NCBI RefSeq assembly: GCF_028389875.1
Contig: NC_084682.1
Coordinates: 8,690,001 to 8,754,000 of the forward strand
Reading direction: 5' to 3'
DNA: 64,000 nt
Origin: Rhea pennata
Lineage: Eukaryota > Chordata > Aves > Rheiformes > Rheidae
A program made the translations under genes and the position numbers. The notes under the pieces were generated by a model. The model worked only from the letters and a program-made list of their open reading frames with translations. It was not told the origin of the DNA and did not search any database. Position 1 is the stretch's first letter. The number at the start of each line of letters is the position of its first letter. This document shows positions 1-12,200 of this stretch, piece after piece.

Positions 1-339
1 AAAAAGTCTTCATAGGATGTTTTTGATGATTAGAAAGAATAAAGTCGTAAGAAAGTATTTCCTATGGGACCTCACGCATTAACACTATATCTGTCACCCT
101 AAAGTTTAAACAGAGATCCAACTACTTGCTGTCGGCTGGTAGTACCTGCACTACTGCTCATACCTGCAAAACACTTCTAGAGCAACGTGCAGCAACTTTT
201 TAAACAGCGCAAAAATAACATTATCAAGTAGTTTCACGGAGTTGACTCTGTCCGGCTAAAAATGCACGGGAAACATTTAAACAAAATACAATCACTGACA
301 CGGCATTTACCCGAAGCGTTAAAATGCACTACGCACCGC
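1..339. other. Unassigned left edge
   Basis: AT-rich sequence without recognisable coding sequence. A splice-donor-like CAG followed by gtatgag occurs on the minus strand near 166. It could end a noncoding first exon running out of the CpG-rich block, but this is unproven. Confidence 0.3.
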
Positions 340-830
340 TTTGCCCCTGCTCTTCCTGCGTTTGTTTCACGTCCGTCTGCTTTCCCGACGCCAGAGAAAC
401 GCTGCCGGGCCGGAGAGCGGCGGCAGCTCCGGTGGACGCCGATAAGGTCTTGGACTGCTGCAGCAGCCTGGGGGGTTTCTACAGCAGCAGCAAGCTACAG
501 CTAGGACGGCCCAGGCGGCTAAAAGCTGCGGGTCCAACAGCCGCCGAAAGGCAGCGAGATGGAAGCCGCGCTCCCAGCCCACGAACGCAGAGGACCACCG
601 AAGACGCGTAGAAGTCGTAGCAGGAGAAACGCCCCAACTAACCGCACGACTCGGAGGCGGCGAAGCTGCCTCCAGGAGAGCCCGCGGGCGCAGCGAAGGC
701 TGCAGCCCCGGTCTGTCGGGAAGGAAGAACCCTTGGTGCCTGCGCCTGGGAAGAGCCACGGGACCGCGCCTGCGATGGCGCGGCCCGGCCTTACTCGAGG
801 CTACCTCTTTTCTGCTTCATTTGGTCCCTA
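340..830. promoter_or_regulatory. CpG-island-like block, putative promoter of an unidentified transcript
   Basis: GC-rich with very many CpG dinucleotides in an otherwise AT-rich window. It contains open frames on both strands (130 codons on minus, 95 on plus), as expected of GC-rich DNA, and none is recognisable. In human the next gene beyond the ZZEF1 3' end is ATP2A3, but no ATP2A3 coding sequence is seen, so the owner of this island is unknown. Confidence 0.55.
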
Positions 831-859
831 AATCCAAGCGAGCTTCTCAGCTCCCGAGG

Positions 860-3390
860 GCGGAAAGGGCTAATCGCTAAATGCTGAGGACAATTTCAAA
901 ACTCTCCGAGGTTTCCGTGTATTTGTCAGGAATGCATCCTGACGTTTCTGGGTGGAAGGAATGAGCTTTGGGGTTTTTTTTTTTTTTTTTGCTCCTCTTT
1001 AGTTTGCACACCTACTTACGAGTGCCAGCGCAATACTGCAGCCTGGGTTTGAGTTCGGTAGCAGCTTTTTATTATTTGTGTTTTCTTAGGTAAAAATTAG
1101 GAAAGATTACTGCAAAACAGACACGATAAAATTGACCTGACCACCATGGAAAGAATGAGCATTAATCTCATTTCCTTCGCTTCTTACTTAATTCCTTCCT
1201 TATTCACAGCGGATTTCTCTAATTTGCTTAAATCAAAAATTGCTTCTTTCCTTTAAATTCAGAGGCAGGTCAAATTTCTGTTTCCAGCTACCAAGCTGAG
1301 CACAGTTCCCGCTCGCTCCCGGGCTCCCAAAGCTTCGCGTGCCACCGCGCATCCCAGTTTCCCCTGTTGTTAAAACCCGACCTCCTACTGAGTGACTTGA
1401 GGCGTGCTGAAGAGCATCCTCCTTCCATATACTGAGTTGTCTTCCCACGTTTCAGTAGCTTTACCTAAAGACCAAGTTACAGTGTTTAAGGGCTCCCAGA
1501 CTGCAGCTGCTGTTTGTCCCCGGACAGCGGGATGTTACATTTGTGACAGTGGCTTCCTCGGCAGATCCCTGGCACCACTCGCTTCCGAGCGGGCAGCGCA
1601 GCACAGGTCTGGTTGCGAGAAACCCAGCGTTCATCGTTAGAAAGGGGGAAGAAAACACAGAATTGGAGTAGTGGGCCTCATCCTGCTCCACCACGCCTGA
1701 TTTTATACCGGGATGCTCCTCCAGATTTGTGGGCAGTCACCGCAGGTTTAAAGAGATGCAAAAGCATAAACCATGCCCCACCCTTTACAAAGGGCAATTG
1801 TACGAAATCCACAACATCCACTGGAAACGTTACGTCAGAAAGATCGGATCAGACCCACCACGCTTACCCCAAGCAAGTTAGCATCCGGAGCCCCTGCAGC
1901 CAGCGTAACTCTTGAAAGGATCCAGTCTCTTCAAATTACTATGCGCCGGCAATAGGTTTCTATTTTCTTCCTATATTTATTGACTAAGCGGAAAGCAAAG
2001 CAGAATTCCCATGAAAATACATATTAAACATCACAATACTGGGGAGAAAGTACTCCCATTACCCTGCAAAACCGACATTTTGGAAGCAATTCTGGGCCTA
2101 TTTCATTTCAATGGAAACAAATCTCACTTATTTCAGTGGTTCAGGATCTACCCAAGGCATCAAATCCTGTATTACACCTCTGGCTGAACTTAAAATGAAA
2201 CCTCTCTTCAACTTTTATTTTCTAGCACGCAGGCAGATGTGCCTGGACAATTCAGGGCATTTTGTTCAGTTCTGCTTTAAACATATTGCAGCCTCTTCTT
2301 AGAGGTAGATAAGCAAATCATCTACTTACAATTTAGTCCACAGCCTAATTTTGATCTTCTAAAAGACAGTCTTCATTCGTTTCATCTGAAGAACAGTTCC
2401 CAAACATTATGGCTGTGATCTCTATTACATTCCAATGTCTGTAATCATACTAAGTTTATATTGGATTAAACTGAATTTGTTAGATTTATAAGCTTATTTA
2501 CACCAGCTGAAATCTCAAACCTGGCCCTCTAACGAGCTTGTTCCTACTTTCCCATAAATTCACAACTCGCACTATTTATATTTTTTGAAATTACCCATCA
2601 AGTCTGTTCTCTTTGCACATGGAGCCAGCAGAAACGACTCACAGCTCAGAGCAACGGTAGGAAGATGTCATCTTCCTCGCTTATACTTCCCTGAACAGCC
2701 CTTTCCTCCAAAGCTAACGTAAATCAACTTCTAAACGAAGTCCATTGGACTAGGTGAGTAGTCACCTTGGCTGGCAAGCGCTTTATTTGAAATTGGGAGA
2801 TATTAAGACAAATCTCAGCTTTATGAGCGTAAGCGGACTTCAGGCCTGAAAGCGATGCACACAAGCGACGAAACCAAAGGGTCTCCGCAGTGAGTACGAG
2901 GATCTAAACAGCAGGACAGAAATCTAAAAGCAGCCTCCAGCGATATCCTGCACAGCGTGACAGTGTCGGACATAAACTACATGAAGACAGGCAGGTTTAG
3001 AGTCACGAAAAACCAAGATTTGTAAGAAAACTCTTGAATCTCACTGCAAATTGAAGCATTTAACATTCAGTGAGGAGAGGAGAAAAACAAACAAACAGAC
3101 ACTTTGTTGTACTTTTTTCTTTTTATAGAATTTTTACAATATATTTCTCTTCATTTGCATATTTTACCCACATCTTTAGCTTTCTTTTTACATGTTGAAC
3201 TGAACTGGAATAAATCGAACGGTTTGATATATTTTAAACAACTGATAAAAATTGCAAAGTAGTAAACCCGTAAGAAAAGAAATTATAAAACTTTCTTTTT
3301 TCTTAAGTGTTTAATGAAAGCAAGTCAAATGTATCAATAGGAACAATATGGTTTGTCTTAAACACATCATAGGTGATTCAGGCAGGAAAC
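860..3390. other. Intergenic stretch with nothing recognised
   Basis: Short open frames only, none with splice sites or familiar motifs. A moderately GC-rich shoulder at 1280-1640 may belong to the CpG-rich block to the left. No repeat family recognised apart from T/A runs. Confidence 0.5.
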
Positions 3391-3414
3391 AACTATTTTT
3401 TATATTAGGCACAT

Positions 3415-3420
3415 TTTATT
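3415..3420 (-). terminator. Candidate distal poly(A) signal
   Basis: AATAAA on the minus strand. It would end a 2.7-kb UTR and also lies about 35 nt past the stop of the unexplained frame at 3455-3553. Confidence 0.4.
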
Positions 3421-3454
3421 TTTTCAGCATACCTGTTTTCCAGACAGTTTTATA

Positions 3455-3553
3455 CTATTCAACAGTATCATCTGCATCCACTTGGAACTCTGCAGGATAT
3501 TCAAAATGTGATTGATCGTGAATATTCATTATTGGTATTCTCTTCCTCTTTCT
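3455..3553 (-). other. Unidentified terminal-exon-like reading frame
   Basis: The minus strand reads 32 codons and a TAG stop: KRKRIPIMNIHDQSHFEYPA then EFQVDADDTVE. A long T-rich tract and candidate acceptors (ttttaaag) sit just upstream, and AATAAA follows the stop by about 35 nt. The composition looks like a real acidic C-terminus, but I do not recognise the protein. I find no upstream exons between here and 6160. It could be an alternative last exon, part of a nested gene, or chance within the UTR. Confidence 0.35.
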
Positions 3554-3928
3554 TTAAAATAATCAGGAAAAAAAAAAGAAAAAAAAAATCAGTGTTCCTT
3601 GTCTCTTAAAAACCCACAACAATTGATTGAGTTGTAAGGCAGCAACAGATTCAGTGTCAACTCAGGTCACAGTCCTTCAGTTCCATCTAGTGGGTAGAAA
3701 TAATATATAGTGGACAATGTTCCCAGACAGTCCCTTCAGGGCAAGACGACCGACTCACAAGGTCGGTCACTGCTGGTAAGGTTAGGAAGTGGTACGCCCA
3801 GTACGGAACACTGGCCACTCCCGTGTCATCCTTGCAGCCTCCTATTTCTTCATATGGAAAGCAAAGGGACAGTCCAACAGAAAAAAAAAATGTGAGTATG
3901 ATGGAGCCACGGTAAGTTCTATGAATGG

Positions 3929-3934
3929 TTTATT
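3929..3934 (-). terminator. Candidate intermediate poly(A) signal
   Basis: AATAAA on the minus strand, about 2.2 kb past the ZZEF1 stop codon. Use is unproven. Confidence 0.25.
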
Positions 3935-5170
3935 TACAGTCTTCATCCCTGATGTGAAAAAAAAAAGAAAAAAAGCCTTCTGTGACTAGAACACAGGCAG
4001 ATCTCAGCAGCATGCCACATGCCTTCGCAATCAGCCCACTGCACATCCTTGACTGCTTAGCCATGGATCCGCACTGAGGCAGTGAAGAGAAAGTCCTACT
4101 GCTCAAGAAGAGCAATTTCAAAATGTTCGTCTGTCCCATCGGTAACAACTCCCTAAAGCAGACATGAGAATGCCTCATTTTGGTGTAGCAGCTCTCCGTT
4201 CTCAGCAGCCGTTCACGCCATTAGAAAGTGTGGAATGGCTGGTTTCTCAGGGATCTCAGACACTCGTGCAGTGATATTGCAAACCCAAATACATAGGGGG
4301 GGAACAAGATAATCCATGGGTTAAAAGACGTGCCACAATTCTGATACTTCCCTTCCCATCGTGATCTCATTCTGGAAAGGAGGAGGGCTTTACAGTATAC
4401 TGGAGGAGGGTTTTTAGAGTAGTAGTTTTCTGCCTCCTCTCAGTCTTGGAAAAATAGCATTTTTTTTCTGAATTCTATCACTCTCATTTGCTAAGAGGGC
4501 TACTCCTTTTCTGAAGGCAATGGTTGCAGCATAGTTCTGCTTGGTCTTCAGTTTTAAGTTTTTCAGGCAGAATAATCATATTCTCATTTAACTGCATCCC
4601 CTGAAAAAGGGGGATGCACTCACTTTACACTCACCCAGCCGAACCAAAAAGTCACAGCTTCTTAGACTACAGCACTAGGGACCATCCAAAAAAGGCGATG
4701 CATCCTGCACTAATGCATACTGCATGTTTCCCTCTCAGAGGGAGACTGCATCACCCTTAAAGTATTTCCAGCCCCAACTGATGGGAAGACCATCACTTCA
4801 GAGGTCATCCCCAAAAGCAGTGCTCCTGCCCGTGTTGCCCAGTGCTACCTAGGCACCACTTGTCTTTTGGACAAGCAAGGCCAATAAACACATTTCCTTC
4901 CAGCATAGTCATTGCCTTTACATCATTTGCATTCAGTTATCAAGACTCCACTGCTGAACTTTTTGGCTGCATTTTTTCATTCCTATGTTGAGTTGACGGA
5001 AGGGAAAGTAATTAAGCATAAAAGTAGTTTTCCGAATTCATACATGACAAGGCCAGTTATACATACTGTGTAATAGCATACAAAACACCTCCCCCCATCA
5101 AATCCTTCTATGTTCTTTTTAACTCTTTGGAAAGGGAATAAACAGTATAGTTGAACAGGAAGAAAGCCAA

Positions 5171-5176
5171 TTTATT
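5171..5176 (-). terminator. Candidate proximal poly(A) signal
   Basis: AATAAA on the minus strand, about 1 kb past the ZZEF1 stop codon. Use is unproven. Confidence 0.25.
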
Positions 5177-6160
5177 CCAACATAGAAGGTCTGCAATTCA
5201 TTCCATGTTCATTACGAGTAATGTAGTTATTGCTCTATAAGATAGACTAGATTAACCATTAACCTCCTCCCAGGAAGGACCTCCTAAGCCACCAGTACCA
5301 AAGAATTTAAAAAGAAAAAGAAAAAAAGAATAATCTCCTGTGAAGATGTGATCTTTGAGAAACATGTACGTTCCCCAGTTCTTCATATCACCACTGCTTT
5401 GTGAACGGAGGCTAGCCATTGCTCTTTCTGTACTAGAATAATGTACTATTTAGAATAATACATTGAAGATAAATTAAGGTAAAAGCAGGTGATCCGGGTG
5501 ATCAAATCAAAGGACAGGAGAAACATTAACCTCTTGTACGAGGATGCTCTGAAACTGGAATCCTTTAACTGTGAATCACCCAGAATTTGTTTTACAACCT
5601 GTAGTTTAGCAATAATTAGTTTAAGTTCTCTTTCATGGCTTCTCCATGCCTTCAAAGCAAAAGAAAACATGACAGGATTCAAGTGTGGACCATTTCTGCA
5701 TCAGCCTACCAGACTCTGGTTTGCCTATTTCACTTCCAGTGACATGGATTCTGCTCATGGCATCACCCTAAATTCAGCAAGACTTTCAAAGCTTTACATT
5801 CCATCAGTCAAGTTTCCTTAGGAGCAGATGACACCAACATTAAGCCTTCCATTCTCATACTTCAGATACCTTCTTTCATTTACTTCCTTTGAATAAAAAA
5901 AATATTGTTCTGTTTACTCTAACATGCTACAATATGTGTATACATAACTGTAGGCGACGCGTGAGTTACTTCAAGATGTGCTTTTTCACTGAAGTGCGCT
6001 TTTACTTTTACAAATTCTACATCAAGGTGGAAGGAAGGAAGGCTGCAGAGTGCTCGTACACTGAAGCTGAAGGAACTTCTCCTGAACGGAGTTAAGATGT
6101 TTGTTCCAATGTTCCTATGGACAAACTACTCTATCCCATGCACTCCGGCCTGAGCCAGTA

Positions 6161-6235
6161 TTAAACATTCCAGAAACTGGTTGATTTGTTTGGATAGTTA
6201 ATGGCAAGGCTGATAGCAGCAATGTTTTTCAGGGC
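6161..6235 (-). CDS. ZZEF1: ZZEF1 exon 56: last coding exon and stop
   Basis: Residues r2906-r2929: [20 protein letters not shown] then FWNV and a TAA stop at 6161-6163. Acceptor ttctctcttctag. The exon continues into the 3' UTR. Confidence 0.93.
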   Translation of the reverse strand, partial: ALKNIAAISLAINYPNKSTSFWNV

Positions 6236-9200
6236 CTAGAAGAGAGAAAGAAAAAGTCCATGAAAGAAAAGAGAAAAAAAACCCATGTTCTTACATCTGT
6301 TTTGAGGATTAAACAAGCAAACCAAATAAATTGAGAGCAAATACATATAATTTTGACAGTTAGATGTACAGATGAAGTAAGAAACAAAAGTAAGCTTTTT
6401 AACACTTGAATTCAACCAAAGTTTCTCCCTGCTCCAAAGTCATTAAGAAATCACTACATGAATTTAAACAGAAACAGATAAATAACCAGCCTGTTTCTAC
6501 TTGGTTATCTTCTGATAGTGCAGTAATTGCCATACATCCTAGCAACTTCTGCAAAGCAATTATGTTTTCAGTTGCTGAGTGACCTTCCCCCACCCAACAC
6601 CATGCTCCAGCACTTGAGAGGTTAAAAATCAAGTTACAATAGATACATCTGGTTAAACCTACTGCACTAGAATGAGTTGGTATTATTTCCCAACAGCCAG
6701 TTTGTGGCACATCATCTCACTATTAAAGGAGAAGAGCATTTGTGCACAGTTCATTCACTGAAAAAATTCAGAAGCCTGTCATGGTATCAGAAAGCCCAAA
6801 CATATTCACATCCATCTTGTAAAACTTCGCTGGGCAATCAGAAGTCACTGGTTATTTCTGTCTGCCAAAAAACTACTACAGAACATGCACCTCCATGGTT
6901 GTGCATTTTTGTTATTACCTGTGCTGTGCAGCGATGAAGATGATCTTCAGTATTTAAGGCAAGCAAATACTCCTGTAGAGATCCAAGCTCCTGCAGCCAG
7001 AAAGTATTCAATGAAAACCAGAGTTTCTACCAAAGATATCGTCCTATGAATTAACATTAAAACGCTGATCACTGTAGCACTCCATAAGAACCAAAGGTAC
7101 GAGAACTACACACCACTCCTAGACCAGAGCATAGCTCGAGATCACAGGCGTCAAATCACTACAAACTGTTTCATATGTAACACTCAAAATCAGCTCAGGG
7201 AGCACCACATTTAAATAGCTTTCAGTTAATTATTAAATCAACATTCCTTTCAGAATAAAGACTGGCTTTAGGGCCTATCGCCTTAATTAAACGAGGAAGA
7301 GTCATGACTATGACTTAAAGTCTCGCGATGGATATGGCAACAGTATGTCCCTCTATTAGAATTTGCTATTGGTCTCCACAGGGGAAAACTATTAATTGTA
7401 CTATGATAAACTGCATTCAGTTTGACATTGAACTATGTAATATTTCCAACACTGGAGAGAGGAGGGATACAAATGCAGCAATTGCTTACAGTAACTCTGT
7501 TTTCCGTAACAAAGAAGAGTTCTGCAAGTGCACGATGAAGAGGGAGGAGAATACCAGGCTTGGTCACATCATGACACAAGTTGTTTTCCATATGGGTGAA
7601 AAGCTGCCAAAGAGGCTTCAACAAGGTGAGGTCACAGTCCCTGAAAAAGGGTCATTTAAATAAAAAGAGTGAGTACCCATGTTCTTACGCCCGTTTTGGG
7701 AATTAAACAAGTAAACCAAATAAATTGAGAGCAAACACATGTAATTTTGACAGTTAGATGTACAGATGAAATAAGAAACAAAAGTAAGCTTTTAAACACT
7801 TAAATTCAACCAGGTATTTCAGCATGTAATTAATTTCATTCTTAATCAGTGAAGCTCACAGACATTAAGGACTTTGGACAGAAGCTTTTATCTATAAACA
7901 TGTCTAAACTACTTTTCTAAACTGAATGGCCTGTTGAATTGAGGAGTTTAAAATAACTATATACATCACTTTATTAAACACTGTAGCTCCACTGCTTGAA
8001 ATTTTACAATACTCAACTATAGCATAGGGCGGATGATAGTAGGGCAGGTAAAAATTGATATATAGCTTTGCAAATAACTTGAAGTCTGCCTCCTTTCCAG
8101 TCTTGAGTTAATGCAACCTAATCCAAATGTCACTTATCATACAGACAGGACGAAAAATAAAGTTCCCCTCTTCGGTGCTTGTTTAGCAATATTCCTATTG
8201 TAATCTGGTAAATCTATTTACCAGATCCGGTAAATCTATTACCAGATTAACACAAAAAAAAACATATGAAACATTGTAGGCACAATGGACACTCGATCTT
8301 TTAGCAATTAAATTTGCTGTCCACAGGATAAAGCAAACATTTTGTGATAAAAAATGAAGGGAACTTGGAAATATCATACATTGATATATAAATTGGTGGT
8401 TACAGCAAAATCAGTTTCAGACTTGGATGTAGATTGGTGTATCTAAAATTTACCAGGGGTCATGCAATGTTTCTATGTAATTGTTTTTACTATTGTAAGT
8501 GAATACATTTTTTGAGTTCTGTTGATCAAAAAGCTGATAGAATGCTGTCATAGTCAGGATTTTTTTGTTCTGAATTAAAATCACATAACTGAAATAAGTG
8601 TCAGCATTCTATCACTATTGTCTTGTTCTAAAGAATTAATGCAAGTATAAACTTTTTTTTTTTTAATAAGATGCTATAAAAGCTCACGGCTTTCCAATGC
8701 GTATCTTCACAATACCCACGTCATGCATACACAAGTATTGGTGCACATATCCCTTCTGAAACTCAATTATGAGATTTGAAATAATACAAATAAAAAGTTA
8801 TCTACTTTATATGGAATCAGATTGTCATTTCATCAGTTCATTATCACATCATCACTTTTATTCTGAAGGATGACTAAAATAAAATCAGTTTCTAGAAAAC
8901 TGGAATCTACTTTTTGCCTAGTTTCTTTTTATTTATAATTTCTGATTTCTTTATAATAATTGTTTGAATTTGTAGAATCTTTTTAAAAGTCGAGAAAAAA
9001 GAAAAATGTTTTTGAAAAAAACTAACAAGTTTCTGCTATCAAGGCACTGTGAATAAAATCTGAAAGGCAAGTTAAAAATGTCTACTTTAAATCATAGTAT
9101 TTTGGTTTTAGCACAATGATATTAAATTATTCACCATCTTTTCCTGCCCTTTGCCTTTTTAAGTGTACAGCGTAGAACAGTACATTTACCTCTGGGTGCT

Positions 9201-12200
9201 GCATTGCACTATCTTCAAGAGCAAGTGGATAGCCTTCAAACGCTGATGGCCAGTCTGGCGGCACGCTACCCCCACCTGCCATTCCCAAATTTTGGCCAGT
9301 GGGAGGTGAGGAACTACCCTTTCCTCAGACAGCATCTGCTTGAGAATTTCAAATCCTGGAAATGAATTCAGTCAGCTGTTACTTTTGTAGGGAACCATTC
9401 TGCTCATGCACCCATGTACCTTCTTCTCCATATACTAAGTATTGCTCTGGCAAGCAAAACTAAAAATACGGAACAGAAAGTTGAGATAATTCTAGATAAT
9501 TCCTGACATCCTTGGTCTTTTCTAGGGCAAAATTTAGACAAAAATTAGCAATAATCCTTTTTGAAATTAAAGTTTTGCCCAAATAAGGAGAATCAAAAGC
9601 AGGCTGTCACTGTCAGGTGATATGCAGTGGGCTTTCGCCAGTGGCAAATCATCTACCAATCTCACTTCCATTAAAAAAAAACTTTAAAACGAACAAGTCC
9701 ATTCATGCTGCATCTACAAATCACATCCAGAAACAGGCTATTCTAGCAGATAACTATTTAAAAAAAAACAATTAAAATGATTTCTCTTTCCAATTATGGC
9801 AATCTTGGAGCGTTTGCTAAACCGCATGTATACTTATTGTCATATAATGAGATTTTGAATGCAAATAACCTTACTACAATTGTTATCGTCAAACCTCTGT
9901 AAAGGTTTGGTATTAGCATAAAGTCACAGCAAATAAGGGACATCAGTCAAAACCCAACTTGAATGAAAATGAATCACATCTTTCCAGGATACCAAAGAAA
10001 GCATATTCTTAGTCAAAAAAAAGTGTGACATTCACAAGTCTATCAAAACTCCAGCAAAATAACCTCAGAAAGTCCTTTCAGCTACATCACGAACAGTGCT
10101 TACCAGTCTGAAATCTTCCAAGATGTCCTGCCGTCACTGTAAACTTATAACCCCATTCAGTGTTACTCATATCAGAAGTGAATCGGTAATAGAGTGTATC
10201 ACCTATGTACAAGGGCAGGGAAAAAGTCCACATTAGTACCTTCTGAGTTATTTTCTCTCTCAGAAATAGAATTCAAATGAAAAGCCTGTTATTAAATAAA
10301 TTATTGCTAGATTCCCTCATTCAAGAGAGGCCTTTCTTTATTTTTTTGGTAATTACAAAATGCGCAGAACATTGAGAAATGGGAAGCTGATGCAAAAATT
10401 AAGAATGTCCTCTCCTATATAAATATTTTTGCAGAGAACAATGCCTCTTGTGTTTTGAATCAATTATATAGAACAAGAGGGAGTTACAGAAACTCTATAC
10501 TGTACACAATTCAACTTTACTTTTCCAGTTGTACTATGGATCAATTATAATTTATGGGAAAAGAGCCTCCACAGAGGCAGCAAAATTTATACTCCATTAA
10601 ACAAAAGGTAAAAATTTGTTAAAGTAGAGTGGTACTGTTCCTATATGTGAGAAAATTAAATTGCAGACTTCTGCTCTAGGGAACAGAGTTATTTAACTTA
10701 GTCACTTAAAGTTGGAAGAACTATCAAAGTGTTTGACCATTTTACAATCAGGCAGTGGAATGCTCAAGAAGTTCTGGTCACTGAAGTCACAGCAGTTAAC
10801 TGTAATGCTAAACAAAAATATCTCTATCTATTGTGCTGTGTAATATTAAAACTGGTTAAAACTTAGGATTTCCTTCTGTTCCATGAAAAATCCCATCACA
10901 CTGGGAAGAAACATGCTAGGTTTACTGTCAGGCTGAATTTTCAAAGTTTCAAGTGGCAGGAAAATTCTGAACACTTTGTTTACAATGAAGAAAACTAAGA
11001 ATAAGCCCAAAACAAAACCTGCTCAGTTCAGTTTCCTGTTTCCCGCATAAAACAGAGCCACTGCTCTCCCTGCTCTCAAGCAGCAAGGACAGTCCAGGAA
11101 AAGGCCTGCCATCAAATGAAAAATCCAGAAGCCTCCAAATGCCTAGTTTCAGCTAAGGTTTGCATCAGTGAAATCATGGACCTAAACCAGAGTTTTGGTT
11201 GGAATTGAAGTTTTACAAGATCTCTAGCCCATGGCTGCTCCAAAACAACAGGTCTGAAAGTTCAGGCTCCTTGGTAGAACTCTGCACATATTTTGGAGGA
11301 ATGGGAGGAAAGCAAGAATTTCATAAAAGCCAAAATCACTCTACAAAGCATATTTCAATTTTTAACTAGCACCTTCTAACCCAAACTGCTTTGCTCAGAA
11401 CATTCCCAAGTCTATCTGGGGTCATTGCCAGCATGAAAAGTCAAAGGTTTTCTGCAATTTCACAGAGTACAGTGGGTCAAAATCACTTTGCATGAGTAGC
11501 ATGAGACCTGAGGCGTTTTCTCCATGAAGTCCTTCAAATCATTTGCATTTGCTACAATGTTATCAAAAATGTGCTTAAGGAACACAGTCTAGAGCTGTCA
11601 GTGGACTGACTAATATTTCAGCTATGCTCAGTGGCAACAACTCGAGGCAAGGCACTGGCATGCTCTTCTTTATTTGCTCTGAGCACCAGTAAAGTACAGA
11701 GTCAAGATTTAAGTCTATCTTTTTAAGCAAATATGCTTCCTGTGGAAAGCAAGACAAGACACAAACAATGTAAGTGAATATCCTGCAGAGATAAGATTGT
11801 GTTGGAAAAAAAATCAAAATTTGTTTCCAGTAGCTAAGTGCCTGCTTTGACTGAGGTGAGGAAGAAAAGGTCAGAAGTAAAACAATATGAGATATGTCAA
11901 GTACCAGAACAGCAGATAAGCCCACTTTCATGGGACAAACAGTGGAGGAGTCTGTCAGTGCAAATAAATTAGTACAAGAAAAGGAGTTTTTCCATGTGTC
12001 TCAGGAATATCATCATACAACCGTCATCTTTCAGCAGTTTCTCTCAAGAGTCCTCGATACCAGCAATTCCCAACATGTTTACACTTTAGAACATATATTC
12101 ACCTGGAAGCTCAAAATCGGTCCATTTCTGCGGAGACCCGCTGAAGCTGTGCCGATCCTGCTGGAAGTCACTGCTGCTGGACATGAGTAACTCATCGCAG

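Larger units (their letters stand above)
3390..6160 (-). other. ZZEF1: Probable ZZEF1 3' UTR
   Basis: No exon of ZZEF1 follows the stop codon. A 3' UTR of two to three kb would match the human transcript. The region holds only short open frames. The left limit is set by the candidate poly(A) signal at 3415-3420 and is uncertain; earlier signals at 3929-3934 and 5171-5176 could give shorter forms. Confidence 0.55.

Noticed and set aside
367..759. 130-codon open frame on the minus strand in the CpG-rich block
   Set aside because: GC-rich DNA keeps frames open on both strands. The translation is Arg/Pro/Ala-rich with no familiar motif, and overlapping plus-strand frames are equally long.
3930..4178. 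82-codon minus-strand frame
   Set aside because: Cysteine- and serine-rich translation of UTR-like sequence ending in a lysine/phenylalanine run from an A tract; no support as a gene.
5446..5682. 78-codon minus-strand frame between the ZZEF1 stop and the candidate poly(A) sites
   Set aside because: No splice borders fit and no motif is recognised; it lies where the 3' UTR is expected.
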